From: Nocardioides sp. CER19
GTDB taxonomy: Bacteria > Actinomycetota > Actinomycetes > Propionibacteriales > Nocardioidaceae
Assembly: GCF_029846275.1 (NCBI RefSeq)
Contig: NZ_JARVWS010000001.1
Span: 1,550,001-1,614,000, forward strand
DNA: 64,000 bases
Direction of reading: 5' to 3'
Below, one piece after another: positions 39,314 through 47,628 of the stretch. Under the pieces are notes generated by a model, which saw only the letters and a list, made by a program, of their open reading frames with translations, ran no database searches and had not been told where the DNA came from. The position numbers and the translations under genes were made by a program. The number at the start of each line of letters is the position of its first letter. The first letter of the stretch is position 1.

Positions 39314-40467
39314 GCACGCGCCGCATCGACTGGCTGCTGATGGGTGCCGTCGCCCTCCTGGCGACGGTGTCCTGCCTGCTGGTGTGGTCCGCCACCTCGC
39401 ACCGCGACGCGCTGACCGGCGGCGACGGCGGCCTGTTCCTCCGCAAGCAGCTCGTCAACGTGGTCATCGGCGTCGTGCTGATGGCGGTGGTCTGGGCGAC
39501 CGACCACCGGTGGATCCGGATCGTGACGCCGCTGGTCTACCTCGCCTCGATCGGCGGCCTGGTGCTCGTCCTGGTCAACGGCGCGACGATCAACGGCTCG
39601 CGGTCGTGGATCAACGTCGGCGGGATGTCGCTGCAGCCCTCCGAGCTCGCCAAGCTCGCCGTCGTCATCGGCATGGCGCTGGTGCTCGCCGAGCGCACCG
39701 AGGGGCGCTGGCGCACCCACGTCGGCGTGGGGGACGTCGTCGCGATGCTGCTCGTCGCTGCGGTCCCGACGGCCCTCATCGTCCTGCAGCCCGACCTCGG
39801 CACCACGCTCGTGCTGTCGGCGACGGTCTTCGGCGTCCTCGCGGCCGCGGGCACGCCCCGGCGCTGGCTCGCCCTGCTCGCCGGAGCAGGGGTGACCGTC
39901 GCGGCGGCGGCGATCGCAGCCGGCGTGCTCAAGGCCTACCAGATCGACCGCTTCATGGCGTTCACCAACCCGGGCCTCGACCCGAAGGGCGCCGGCTACA
40001 ACGTCCAGCAGGCCCGCATCGCGATCGGCAACGGCGGGCCTTTCGGCCAGGGCCTCTTCCACGGCAAGGTCACGCAGGGTGGCTTCGTGCCCGAGCAGCA
40101 CACCGACTTCGTGTTCACGGTCGCCGGCGAGGAGCTCGGCCTGGTCGGCGCCGCGGTGCTGGTCCTGCTGCTCGGCGTCGTGCTCTGGCGGTCGCTGAGG
40201 ATCGCCGCACGCACCGACGACCTCTTCGGCCGCATCGCCGCCGCCGGCATCGCGTGCTGGTTCGGCTTCCAGGCGTTCCAGAACATCGGGATGTGCCTGG
40301 GCATCATGCCGGTGACCGGCGTACCGCTGCCGTTCCTGTCGTACGGCGGCACCTCGATGTTCGCCTCGATGCTGGCCGTCGGCCTGCTGCAGAACATCCA
40401 CGGCCGGTCGGTCGCCGTGGCGGAGCGTCGGATGGTCGACTCTCCGCGCTTGCTGGCCGTCCGTTGA
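39310..40467 (+). CDS. rodA: SEDS-family peptidoglycan glycosyltransferase RodA
   Basis: The 385-residue membrane protein has about ten helices and SEDS motifs: SRSWINVGGMSLQPSELAKL, VLQPDLGTTLVL with the key acidic residue, and GVPLPFLSYGGTSM. It polymerises glycan strands for side-wall growth with the PBP2 encoded just before it. The GTG start overlaps the mrdA stop. It closes the mre operon. Confidence 0.95.
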   Translation: MSTRRIDWLLMGAVALLATVSCLLVWSATSHRDALTGGDGGLFLRKQLVNVVIGVVLMAVVWATDHRWIRIVTPLVYLASIGGLVLVLVNGATINGSRSWINVGGMSLQPSELAKLAVVIGMALVLAERTEGRWRTHVGVGDVVAMLLVAAVPTALIVLQPDLGTTLVLSATVFGVLAAAGTPRRWLALLAGAGVTVAAAAIAAGVLKAYQIDRFMAFTNPGLDPKGAGYNVQQARIAIGNGGPFGQGLFHGKVTQGGFVPEQHTDFVFTVAGEELGLVGAAVLVLLLGVVLWRSLRIAARTDDLFGRIAAAGIACWFGFQAFQNIGMCLGIMPVTGVPLPFLSYGGTSMFASMLAVGLLQNIHGRSVAVAERRMVDSPRLLAVR

Positions 40468-40478
40468 CCTCGCCGCCG

Positions 40479-40484
40479 TAGATT
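40479..40484 (+). promoter_or_regulatory. -10 element of the MFS pump gene
   Basis: TAGATT is followed by 8 nt and the ATG at 40493, consistent with a leaderless mRNA. The pump is therefore probably expressed separately from the mre operon. Confidence 0.45.
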
Positions 40485-40492
40485 GGGCGGCA

Positions 40493-42187
40493 ATGGCCAC
40501 CACGCCCACCACTCCTGACCCCGATCCGACGGCCGTCCGCGAGCCGGCGCCGGCACCGGGGGAGTACTCCCACCAGGCGATCCTCAGGATCATCAGCGGC
40601 CTCATGCTGGCGATGTTCCTCGGCGCCCTCGACCAGACCATCGTCTCGACCTCGATCCGCACGATCGCCGACGACCTGCATGGCCTGTCGGCGCAGGCGT
40701 GGGTGACGACCGCCTACCTGATCACGTCGACGATCACGACGCCGATCTACGGCAAGCTCGGCGACCTGTGGGGCCGCAAGAAGCTCTTCATGTTCGCGAT
40801 CACGGTCTTCATCATCGGGTCGGCGCTGTGCTCGCTGTCGACGTCGATGTACGAGCTCGCGGCGTTCCGCGCCTTCCAGGGTCTGGGCGCCGGCGGCCTG
40901 TTCACGCTCGTGCTCGCGATCATCGGCGACATCGTCTCGCCGCGGGAGCGTGCGAAGTACACCGGCTACTTCATGGCGACCTTCGGCTCGTCCAGCGTGC
41001 TGGGCCCGGTCATCGGCGGCCTCCTCGCCGGGACGGACACCATCCTCGGGGTCACCGGCTGGCGCTGGGTCTTCCTGGTCAACGTGCCGATCGGCATCGT
41101 GGCGCTCGTGGTCGTCTTCCGGACGCTGCACGTGCACCACGTCAAGCGGTCCTCGGCGATCGACTGGATGGGGGCCGTCGCCCTGTGCATCTGCCTGGTC
41201 CCGCTGCTCGTCGTGCTGGAGCAGGGCCGGGAATGGGGCTGGAGCTCGGGTCGCTCGGTCGGCTGCTTCGTCATCGCGGCCGTCGGCCTGGCGCTCTTCG
41301 TCGCCGCCGAGGCGAAGATGCGCGACGCGGCGCTGATCCCGCTCAGGCTCTTCACCATCCGCCCTGCGGTGGTGACCATCATCGCGAGCGTCATCGTCGG
41401 CATGGGCATGTTCGGCGGCATGATGCTGCTGCCCCTCTACATGCAGATCGTGCACGGGGCGACGCCGACCGAGTCCGGCTTCCTCATGCTGCCGATGGTC
41501 GCCGGGCTGATGGCCGCCTCGATCACCTCAGGACGCATCATCTCGAAGACGGGCCGCACGCGGGCCTTTCCCATCGCCGGGTCCGGCCTGATGGCGCTCG
41601 GGATGTTCGCCCTGACCACGATCTCGGCCGACACGCACCTGTGGACCGTGGCGATCATGATGCTGGTCGTCGGGTACGGCGTCGGCAACTGCATGCAGCC
41701 GCTCATGCTCACCATGCAGTCGTCGGTGCCGCCCACCGCGATCGGCATGGCCACCTCGTCGGCCACGTTCTTCCGCCAGATCGGCGGCACGATCGGCGTG
41801 GCGATCTTCCTCTCGATGCTGTTCGGCAGCGTGGGCGCCAACATCCAGAGCGCGTTCGCGGACGCCCGGCCGCAGATCGCGGCCCTCGCCAAGGACCCGT
41901 CCTTCCAGCCGTCCTCGATCGACCGGGAGGTGCTCGCCGGGGACAACACCGTGTTCGCCCACGTGCAGAACGACTCCTCGATCATCGAGCGGATGAACCC
42001 CGTGCTGGCCCACCCGTTCAAGGCTGGCTTCGCCGACTCGATCGCGTCGGTGTTCTGGGTGTCCGGCGGGCTCGGGGTGCTCGCCTTTCTCGTGCTGCTC
42101 ACGATGCCCGAGGTCGAGCTCCGACAGCAGTCCGCCTCGGCGGCCGTGGCGGCCGCGGAGGCCCGGGAGGACGCGGCCGACGGCTGA
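40493..42187 (+). CDS. DHA2-family (EmrB/QacA-type) MFS drug exporter
   Basis: The 564-residue protein has about 14 membrane helices. It shows the DHA2 motifs LGALDQTIVSTSIRTIADDL in helix 1, LGDLWGRKK between helices 2 and 3, and a GLGAGGLF region. It should export hydrophobic drugs or metabolites using the proton gradient. A loop of about 90 residues lies between the last two helices. There is no regulator next to it, and substrates cannot be predicted. It sits between rodA and the radical SAM gene. Confidence 0.88.
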   Translation: MATTPTTPDPDPTAVREPAPAPGEYSHQAILRIISGLMLAMFLGALDQTIVSTSIRTIADDLHGLSAQAWVTTAYLITSTITTPIYGKLGDLWGRKKLFMFAITVFIIGSALCSLSTSMYELAAFRAFQGLGAGGLFTLVLAIIGDIVSPRERAKYTGYFMATFGSSSVLGPVIGGLLAGTDTILGVTGWRWVFLVNVPIGIVALVVVFRTLHVHHVKRSSAIDWMGAVALCICLVPLLVVLEQGREWGWSSGRSVGCFVIAAVGLALFVAAEAKMRDAALIPLRLFTIRPAVVTIIASVIVGMGMFGGMMLLPLYMQIVHGATPTESGFLMLPMVAGLMAASITSGRIISKTGRTRAFPIAGSGLMALGMFALTTISADTHLWTVAIMMLVVGYGVGNCMQPLMLTMQSSVPPTAIGMATSSATFFRQIGGTIGVAIFLSMLFGSVGANIQSAFADARPQIAALAKDPSFQPSSIDREVLAGDNTVFAHVQNDSSIIERMNPVLAHPFKAGFADSIASVFWVSGGLGVLAFLVLLTMPEVELRQQSASAAVAAAEAREDAADG

Positions 42188-42241
42188 GCCGGGCCGCGTC
42201 GGGCCGACCCGCTCGAATCGGCTCACGGCGCCCCGTCGACG

Positions 42242-42247
42242 TACCCT
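42242..42247 (+). promoter_or_regulatory. -10 element of the leaderless radical SAM gene
   Basis: TACCCT is followed by 7 nt and the ATG at 42255. No Shine-Dalgarno is visible. Confidence 0.5.
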
Positions 42248-42254
42248 GAACGCT

Positions 42255-44204
42255 ATGTCCGGCGAGTCTGTCTTCCCCCGCCTCGAGCCGCACCTCGGTC
42301 GTGTCTCCAAGCCGATCCAGTACGTCGGCGGCGAGCTGAACTCGACTGTCAAGGACTGGGACGCGGACCCCTCGACGACGCAGGTCAGGTGGGCGCTGAT
42401 GTACCCCGACGCCTACGAGGTCGGCCTGCCGAACCAAGGTGTCGCGATCCTCTACGAGGTGCTCAACGAGCGCGAGGGAACCCTCGCCGAGCGCACCTAC
42501 GCGGTCTGGCCGGACCTGGAGAAGATCATGCGGGAGGAGTCGATCCCGCAGTTCACCGTCGACGCCCACCGGCCGGTGCGGGACTTCGACGTCTTCGGCA
42601 TCAGCTTCTCCACCGAGCTGGGCTACACCAACATGCTCAACGCCCTCGACCTGGCCGGCATCCCGCTGCACGCGGCCGACCGGACCGAGGCCGACCCGGT
42701 CGTCATCGCCGGCGGCCACGCGGCGTTCAACCCCGAGCCGATCGCCGACTTCATCGACGCCGCCGTCCTGGGCGACGGCGAGGAGGTCGTGCTGGCGATC
42801 TCCGAGGTCGTGCGCGAGTGGAAGGGCGAGGGCGAGCCCGGCGGCCGCGACGAGCTGCTGCGCCGGCTGGCCGTGTCCGGCGGCGTCTACGTGCCCCGGT
42901 TCTACGACGTCGCCTACGGCGCCGACGGCGCGATCGAGGCCGTCGTCCCCAACCGCCCGGGCATCCCGTGGCGGGTCCGCAAGCACACGCTCATGGACCT
43001 CGACGCGTGGCCCTACCCGGCCAAGCCGCTGGTGCCGCTCGCCGAGACGGTCCACGAGCGGTTCTCCGTGGAGATCTTCCGCGGCTGCACGCGCGGCTGT
43101 CGCTTCTGCCAGGCCGGCATGATCACCCGGCCGGTGCGCGAGCGGTCGATCAGCACCATCGGCGCGATGGTGGAGAACGGCATCCGCAAGTCGGGCTTCG
43201 AGGAGGTCGGCCTGCTGTCGCTGTCGAGCGCCGACCACACCGAGATCGGCGACATCGCCACCGGCCTCGCCGACCGCTACGAGGGCTCGAACATCTCGCT
43301 GTCGTTGCCGTCGACGCGCGTAGACGCCTTCAACATCACCCTCGCCAACGAGTTCTCCCGCAACGGGCGCCGCTCCGGTCTCACGTTCGCGCCCGAGGGC
43401 GGCAGCGAGCGGATGCGCCGGGTCATCAACAAGATGGTGACCGAGGAGGACCTCATCCGCACCGTCGCCACGGCGTACTCGCACGGCTGGCGCCAGGTGA
43501 AGCTCTACTTCATGTGCGGCCTCCCGACCGAGACCGACGAGGACGTGCTCGCCATCGCCGACCTCGCCAAGAAGGTCATCGCCAAGGGCCGCGAGGTCTC
43601 TGGCCGCAACGACATCCGCTGCACCGTGTCGATCGGTGGGTTCGTCCCCAAGCCGCACACGCCGTTCCAGTGGGCGGCGCAGCTCGACGACGCGACCACC
43701 GACGAGCGCCTGGCCAAGCTCCGCAAGGAGGTGCAGTCTGACAAGCGGTTCGGCCGCGCCATCGGCTTCCGCTACCACGACGGCAAGCCCGGCATCGTCG
43801 AGGGACTGCTCTCGCGCGGCGACCGCCGGGTCGGCCGGGTCCTCGAGGAGGTGTGGCGCGACGGCGGCCGCTTCGACGGCTGGAGCGAGCACTTCTCCTT
43901 CGAGCGCTGGATGTCCTCCGCCGCCCGTGCGCTCGAGGGCACCGGTGTCGACGTCGACTGGTACACCACGCGGGAGCGCGCCTACGACGAGGTGCTCCCG
44001 TGGGACCACCTCGACAGCGGCCTCGACAAGGACTGGCTGTGGGGCGACTGGGAGGACGCGCTCGCGGCCGCCGACGGCGAGGACATCGAGATCGAGGACT
44101 GCCGGTGGACGCCCTGCTACGACTGCGGCGTGTGCCCTGAGATGGGCACCGAGATCCAGGTCGGGCCCACCGGGCAGAAGTTGCTGCCGTTGTCGGTCGT
44201 GTGA
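42255..44204 (+). CDS. B12-binding-domain radical SAM protein (TIGR03960 type)
   Basis: The 649-residue protein has an N-terminal B12-binding-like domain (about 25-190). A radical SAM domain follows with Cys278-x3-Cys282-x2-Cys285 in CTRGCRFCQAG, which binds the 4Fe-4S cluster. It ends in a Cys-containing tail, WTPCYDCGVCPEMGTEI. Homologues are normally adjacent to a DUF2344 partner and an RNase E gene, and a tRNA-modification or rRNA-related role has been suggested. The reaction is not established. Here the partner is 12 kb away. The last 24 codons occur again downstream at 45325-45396 with only synonymous differences. Confidence 0.88.
   Translation: MSGESVFPRLEPHLGRVSKPIQYVGGELNSTVKDWDADPSTTQVRWALMYPDAYEVGLPNQGVAILYEVLNEREGTLAERTYAVWPDLEKIMREESIPQFTVDAHRPVRDFDVFGISFSTELGYTNMLNALDLAGIPLHAADRTEADPVVIAGGHAAFNPEPIADFIDAAVLGDGEEVVLAISEVVREWKGEGEPGGRDELLRRLAVSGGVYVPRFYDVAYGADGAIEAVVPNRPGIPWRVRKHTLMDLDAWPYPAKPLVPLAETVHERFSVEIFRGCTRGCRFCQAGMITRPVRERSISTIGAMVENGIRKSGFEEVGLLSLSSADHTEIGDIATGLADRYEGSNISLSLPSTRVDAFNITLANEFSRNGRRSGLTFAPEGGSERMRRVINKMVTEEDLIRTVATAYSHGWRQVKLYFMCGLPTETDEDVLAIADLAKKVIAKGREVSGRNDIRCTVSIGGFVPKPHTPFQWAAQLDDATTDERLAKLRKEVQSDKRFGRAIGFRYHDGKPGIVEGLLSRGDRRVGRVLEEVWRDGGRFDGWSEHFSFERWMSSAARALEGTGVDVDWYTTRERAYDEVLPWDHLDSGLDKDWLWGDWEDALAAADGEDIEIEDCRWTPCYDCGVCPEMGTEIQVGPTGQKLLPLSVV
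44133..44204 (+). repeat. Direct repeat, copy 1: 3' end of the radical SAM gene
   Basis: This 72-base segment encodes the last 23 residues and stop of the radical SAM protein. It recurs at 45325-45396. The first 32 or so bases are identical. The remaining part differs at 8 positions, all silent. The two copies bracket the HxlR/reductase cassette. Confidence 0.85.
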
Positions 44205-44211
44205 GCCGCCG

Positions 44212-44550
44212 CTACCGAGCGAGAGCCGTCGAGTTGTCCTCGGCCCAACGCGCCAGGGTCAACAGCGGGCCGGACGCGAACGACCGACCCAGGGGCGTCA
44301 GGTCGTACGTCGGCTCACCGCTGAGCCCACGAGCGACGAGTCCGGCTGCCACGAGGCGACCGAGCGACTCGTGAAGCGACTTGTCGCTGATGTCGCCGAT
44401 GGCGCTCAACAGGTCCCGTCGGCGACGCGGGCCCTCGCGCAACACCGCCAGCGCGACGGGATCCCAGGTGTGGGCGATCAGCGAGGCGCCGAGGCGGACG
44501 TAGCAGTCAGCGCCGAAGGGGACGCAGTCATCAGCCAGCACCATCATCAT
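44212..44550 (-). CDS. HxlR-family winged-helix transcriptional regulator
   Basis: The 112-residue protein has an HxlR-type winged helix: WDPVALAVLREGPRRRRDLL, then ISDKSLHESLGRLVAAGLV, then the wing YDLTPLGRSF. Many members sense electrophiles or redox stress. It is divergent from the reductase gene and shares a 55-bp control region with it, so it probably regulates that gene and itself. Three ATGs occur in a row at the start; the third (44544) is best placed relative to GAGAGG. Its C-terminal half lies close to the duplicated 3' end of the neighbour. Confidence 0.8.
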   Translation of the reverse strand: MMMVLADDCVPFGADCYVRLGASLIAHTWDPVALAVLREGPRRRRDLLSAIGDISDKSLHESLGRLVAAGLVARGLSGEPTYDLTPLGRSFASGPLLTLARWAEDNSTALAR

Positions 44551-44564
44551 CCTCTCGAGACGAC

Positions 44565-44582
44565 TCCTACGGATCGGTAGGA
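44565..44582. promoter_or_regulatory. Inverted repeat, likely operator of the HxlR regulator
   Basis: TCCTAC-GGATCG-GTAGGA has perfect 6-bp arms with a 6-bp spacer, in the middle of the divergent intergenic region. It covers the expected -35 area of the reductase gene. Confidence 0.6.
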
Positions 44583-44592
44583 ATCACCTCCC

Positions 44593-44598
44593 TAGCGT
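44593..44598 (+). promoter_or_regulatory. -10 element of the leaderless reductase gene
   Basis: TAGCGT is followed by 7 nt and the ATG at 44606. The inverted repeat lies 11 bp upstream, so binding there would block RNA polymerase. Confidence 0.5.
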
Positions 44599-44605
44599 CA
44601 CATGC

Positions 44606-45271
44606 ATGACCAACTCATCGAGCAACACGCCTGGCTCCGCGCGCCTTCGCATCGCCGTCATCGGCACCGGCAACCTCGCCTCGACACTGGGAGCTACGTG
44701 GGTGCGATCCGGCCAGGAGCTGTCCGTCTTCGGTCGCTCGTTCGACCGCGCAGCAGCGGTCGCGAATGAGATCGGCGGCACGGCGATCGCGGCCTCGTCC
44801 GTTCGTGCTCACGACCTCGTCGTACTCGCCGTGTCACCCGACGGCGTCCAGGAGGCGCTGACCCTCGTCGGCGCGCCGGGTGGAGCGCTGGCCGGTGTGC
44901 CCCTGATCGACACCACCAACCCGATCGACTGGACGACGGGCCGGCACCTGTTGGCGAGCGGCTCGTTCGCCGAGCAGGTCGCCCACTGGGCACCAGGCTC
45001 CCTCGTGGTCAAGGCCCTCCAGTCGTACGCGGGGCACATGTGGCTCAACAGCCCTGACCCCGAGCGGACGGTCGCGCTGTGTGGCGACGATCCCGCGGCC
45101 CTGGAGCTCGTGGCCCGTGCTGTGACCGCGCTGGGGGGACTGAGCCTGGTCGTCGGAGGACTTGAGGTGGCCCGTCAGGCTGAGGAGGCGACCGCCTTCG
45201 TCGCCCGCATCGCCGCAGCCGGGGGCAACCCGCGTCTGACGGTGCCCGCACTGCAGCCGAACCGACGATGA
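44606..45271 (+). CDS. F420-dependent-NADP-reductase-like oxidoreductase
   Basis: The 221-residue protein has an N-terminal Rossmann motif, RIAVIGTGNLASTLG (about 15-29), and FGRS after the second strand, typical of NADP binding. LVVLAVSPDGVQEAL and IDTTNPIDW follow. The overall plan is that of NPDOR or F420H2:NADP+ reductase-like proteins (YALVKALQS-type region: LVVKALQSYAGHMW). It probably transfers hydride between NADPH and a flavin or F420-like partner. It forms a cassette with the divergent HxlR regulator. Confidence 0.75.
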   Translation: MTNSSSNTPGSARLRIAVIGTGNLASTLGATWVRSGQELSVFGRSFDRAAAVANEIGGTAIAASSVRAHDLVVLAVSPDGVQEALTLVGAPGGALAGVPLIDTTNPIDWTTGRHLLASGSFAEQVAHWAPGSLVVKALQSYAGHMWLNSPDPERTVALCGDDPAALELVARAVTALGGLSLVVGGLEVARQAEEATAFVARIAAAGGNPRLTVPALQPNRR

Positions 45272-45324
45272 CGCACGTCGCCGAGCTCGGGTGAGCCCGT
45301 CATGGATCTGCGAAAGGTTCCATC

Positions 45325-45396
45325 TGCCCTGAGATGGGCACCGAGATCCAGGTCGGCCCCACGGGCCAGAAGCTGCTGCCGCTCTCGGTGGTCTGA
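45325..45396 (+). pseudogene. Displaced 3' fragment of a radical SAM gene
   Basis: These 72 bases encode CPEMGTEIQVGPTGQKLLPL and SVV plus a stop, exactly the C terminus of the gene ending at 44204. There is no upstream frame to continue it. The differences from the intact end (8 bases) are all silent and all lie after the first 32 identical bases. It looks like the old 3' end left behind when incoming DNA recombined into the gene and supplied a new end plus the HxlR/reductase cassette. Confidence 0.85.
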
Positions 45397-45452
45397 GCAG
45401 GCCCCCGGCTCGGCCTGGCCGCGGATCTTCTGAGCGCCGCTAGGCTGCGGCG

Positions 45453-46004
45453 GTGGCCACGCTCATCCACCTCAACGGCGCACCGGGAGTCGGCAAGAGC
45501 ACGATCGCCGAGAGGTACGTGGCCGAGCACCCCGGAGTCCTGAACTGCGACGTCGACCGTCTCCGCTGCCTCGTCGGCGGCTGGCGGAACGACTTCGAAG
45601 CGGTCGGCGCGATCATCCGCCCCGTGGCCCTGGCCATGATCCGAGCACACCTGGACGGCGGGCACGACGTCGTCCTGCCCCAGATGCTGGCGAGCGAGGA
45701 GGAGCGGGCCAGGTTCCGGGCCGCGGCGCTCGAGGCAGGGCACGGCTACGTGCACGTGCTGCTGCAGGCGCCACCGGGCGAGGCGCGCGCCAGCTTCTAC
45801 GGACGTCCGGACGGCGACCCGCTGCACGACGCCATCCGTGGGGTCGTCGACGGTGACGGCGGCGGTTCGGTGGTCGACGACTACGACCGTCGGCTGGCGC
45901 GGACGGCGGACCGGACGCGGGATGCCCTCGTCGTCGACGCGGGGGCCGACGTCGCGGCCACCTACCGGGCCGTGGTCGCCGCGCTCCGGCTCACCGCGGC
46001 CTGA
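45453..46004 (+). CDS. P-loop kinase-like ATPase of the AAA_33 type
   Basis: The 183-residue protein begins with Walker A LNGAPGVGKSTIAERY (about residues 7-22). CDVDRLR and GHDVVLPQMLAS follow, and it ends with a short helical region, the layout of small zeta-toxin-like or chloramphenicol-phosphotransferase-like kinases. The substrate could be a small metabolite or a nucleoside and is not identifiable. TAGGCT lies 6 nt before the GTG, so the mRNA is probably leaderless. It is convergent with the frameshifted gene and overlaps its end by 14 bp. Confidence 0.75.
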   Translation: MATLIHLNGAPGVGKSTIAERYVAEHPGVLNCDVDRLRCLVGGWRNDFEAVGAIIRPVALAMIRAHLDGGHDVVLPQMLASEEERARFRAAALEAGHGYVHVLLQAPPGEARASFYGRPDGDPLHDAIRGVVDGDGGGSVVDDYDRRLARTADRTRDALVVDAGADVAATYRAVVAALRLTAA

Positions 46005-46241
46005 GGTCCTCCGGCCGCGCGCCGGTCGTCAGGTCGCGAGCACCGAGCTGGGCGAGCCGGGTCCGGGCGGGCTCGGAGACCTGGTCGTTGAGCCAGACGT
46101 GCTGGCCGGCCCTCGCTCGTCGTGCAGCCACTCGGCGATCCAGGCGTCGGCCCAGGTGTCGACCGACGCCCACGTGGTGACCCCGTCCTCGGGGTCGACG
46201 AGCTCGCAAGGGCCGTCGGCGAGCAGACGTGCGTCGGTCAT
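45991..46241 (-). pseudogene. Small gene with an apparent frameshift, function unknown
   Basis: Read from the ATG at 46241 the first frame gives a credible protein start (MTDARLLADGPCELVDPEDG, then VTTWASVDTWADAWIAEWLHDERG). From about 46110 it turns into low-complexity Pro/Ser/Gly. The neighbouring frame then gives a credible continuation (GQHVWLNDQVSEPARTRLAQ and on to RPEDLRPR) ending at 45991. Joining them at about 46105-46115 would give roughly 83 residues. One base seems to be missing near CGACGAGCGAGGGCC. It is either a real inactivating mutation or a sequencing error. Confidence 0.55.
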
Positions 46242-46299
46242 GTGCCCAGCGTGACGCGACGACCGCGGGTTCGGCCAGCGAAATCACCGGGGGGACGGC

Positions 46300-47496
46300 T
46301 CAGGCCGCCGCCCGCTCCGCGACCCGGAGCTGGTCCTCGACGAACACCGGGCGGGCGGACATCAGGCCGAAGATCGTCTGCGGCACGCACACGGCGATGA
46401 GCACCAGCAGCGGCACTGTCCAGCCGTCGGTGTGCTCGTGGATGATGCCGATGGCGAACGGCCCGATGCCGGCGATCAGGTAGCCGACCGACTGCGCGAC
46501 GCTGGAGAGCGCGGCGGTGCCGGCGGCCGTGCGCGAGCGCATGTTGATGAGCACGAGCACCAGCGGGAACGTCACGGCGCCGGCGCCGACGAGCATGGCG
46601 GCCGGGATGGCCAGGCCGTGCGGGGCGATCAGCAGCGCGAGGTAGCCGACCGGGTAGCAGAGCATGAAGAACAGCAGGATCCGGCGAGGGTGCGCACTGC
46701 GGGCGAGCGCGGCCGGCGCCCAGAGCGAGAGCGGGATGGACATCGCGGCGAGCAGGCCGACCAGGACGCCGGCAGCAGAGTCGGAGTAGCCGGCGTCGCG
46801 CCACAGCGTCGCGAACCAACCGAAGACGACGTACGCCTGGAGCGACTGCAGGCCGAAGAAGAAGATCATGGACACCCCGATCGGGGTCCGCAGGACCTCG
46901 AGGAAGCCCACCGTGTGCGGACCGGGGTCGACCGACTGGTCGTGCGCGACCATCGGCAGCCACGGGATCGCCGCGACGACGGCGACGAGGGCCCACACGC
47001 CGATGCCGGTCCGCCAGCCGCCGCCGGCGTGGGAGATCGGGACGGTCAGCGTGAGCGCGAGCGTCAGCCCGACGGCCAGCAGCGTCGTGTAGAGCGCGGT
47101 GACGCGGCCGATCTGGTCGGGGAAGTGGAGCTTGACGAGCGAGGGGAGCAGGACGTTCGCGAGCGCCATCCCGGCGAGGGCGACCATCGACAGGGCGAGG
47201 AAGGCCAGCTCGTCGTCGGCGAGGGCGCGGCCGAACAGTCCGAGCGCGACCGCGAACAGGGCGAGCAGGGTGACCCGGTGGACGCCGAACCGGCGCGCGA
47301 GCGTGGGTGCCACCGAGCCGAACAGCGCGAAGGCGAGCACCGGCAGGGAGGTCAGCAGGCTCGCCATGCTGGCGCCCATGTGCAGGCCTTTCCGGACCTC
47401 TTCCAGGACCGGGCCCACGCTGACCGCGGTGGGCCGCAGGTTGACCGCCAGCAGCAGGATGGCGACGAGGGCGACGATCGACGAGCGGCGGATCAC
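46300..47496 (-). CDS. CynX/NimT-family MFS transporter
   Basis: The 398-residue protein has about 12 membrane helices. LLAVNLRPTAVSVGPVLEEV at the N terminus is typical of the CynX/NimT (cyanate or 2-nitroimidazole) group. The GTG at 47496 is chosen because AAGGA lies about 7 nt upstream and the first helix follows directly. The transported compound is unknown. It is divergent from the surface-glycan cluster. Confidence 0.85.
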   Translation of the reverse strand: MIRRSSIVALVAILLLAVNLRPTAVSVGPVLEEVRKGLHMGASMASLLTSLPVLAFALFGSVAPTLARRFGVHRVTLLALFAVALGLFGRALADDELAFLALSMVALAGMALANVLLPSLVKLHFPDQIGRVTALYTTLLAVGLTLALTLTVPISHAGGGWRTGIGVWALVAVVAAIPWLPMVAHDQSVDPGPHTVGFLEVLRTPIGVSMIFFFGLQSLQAYVVFGWFATLWRDAGYSDSAAGVLVGLLAAMSIPLSLWAPAALARSAHPRRILLFFMLCYPVGYLALLIAPHGLAIPAAMLVGAGAVTFPLVLVLINMRSRTAAGTAALSSVAQSVGYLIAGIGPFAIGIIHEHTDGWTVPLLVLIAVCVPQTIFGLMSARPVFVEDQLRVAERAAA

Positions 47497-47628
47497 CAGG
47501 AGATCCTTGCACCGCCCATCGCCTGAACGGCACCGGGTATCGCCGATCCGGCCCTCATGTTGAACAATGGACGCCGTTCTCCGCGCGCCGCGTCGAGGAC
47601 CACACCCGGACCCGAAGGAAGAAACCGC

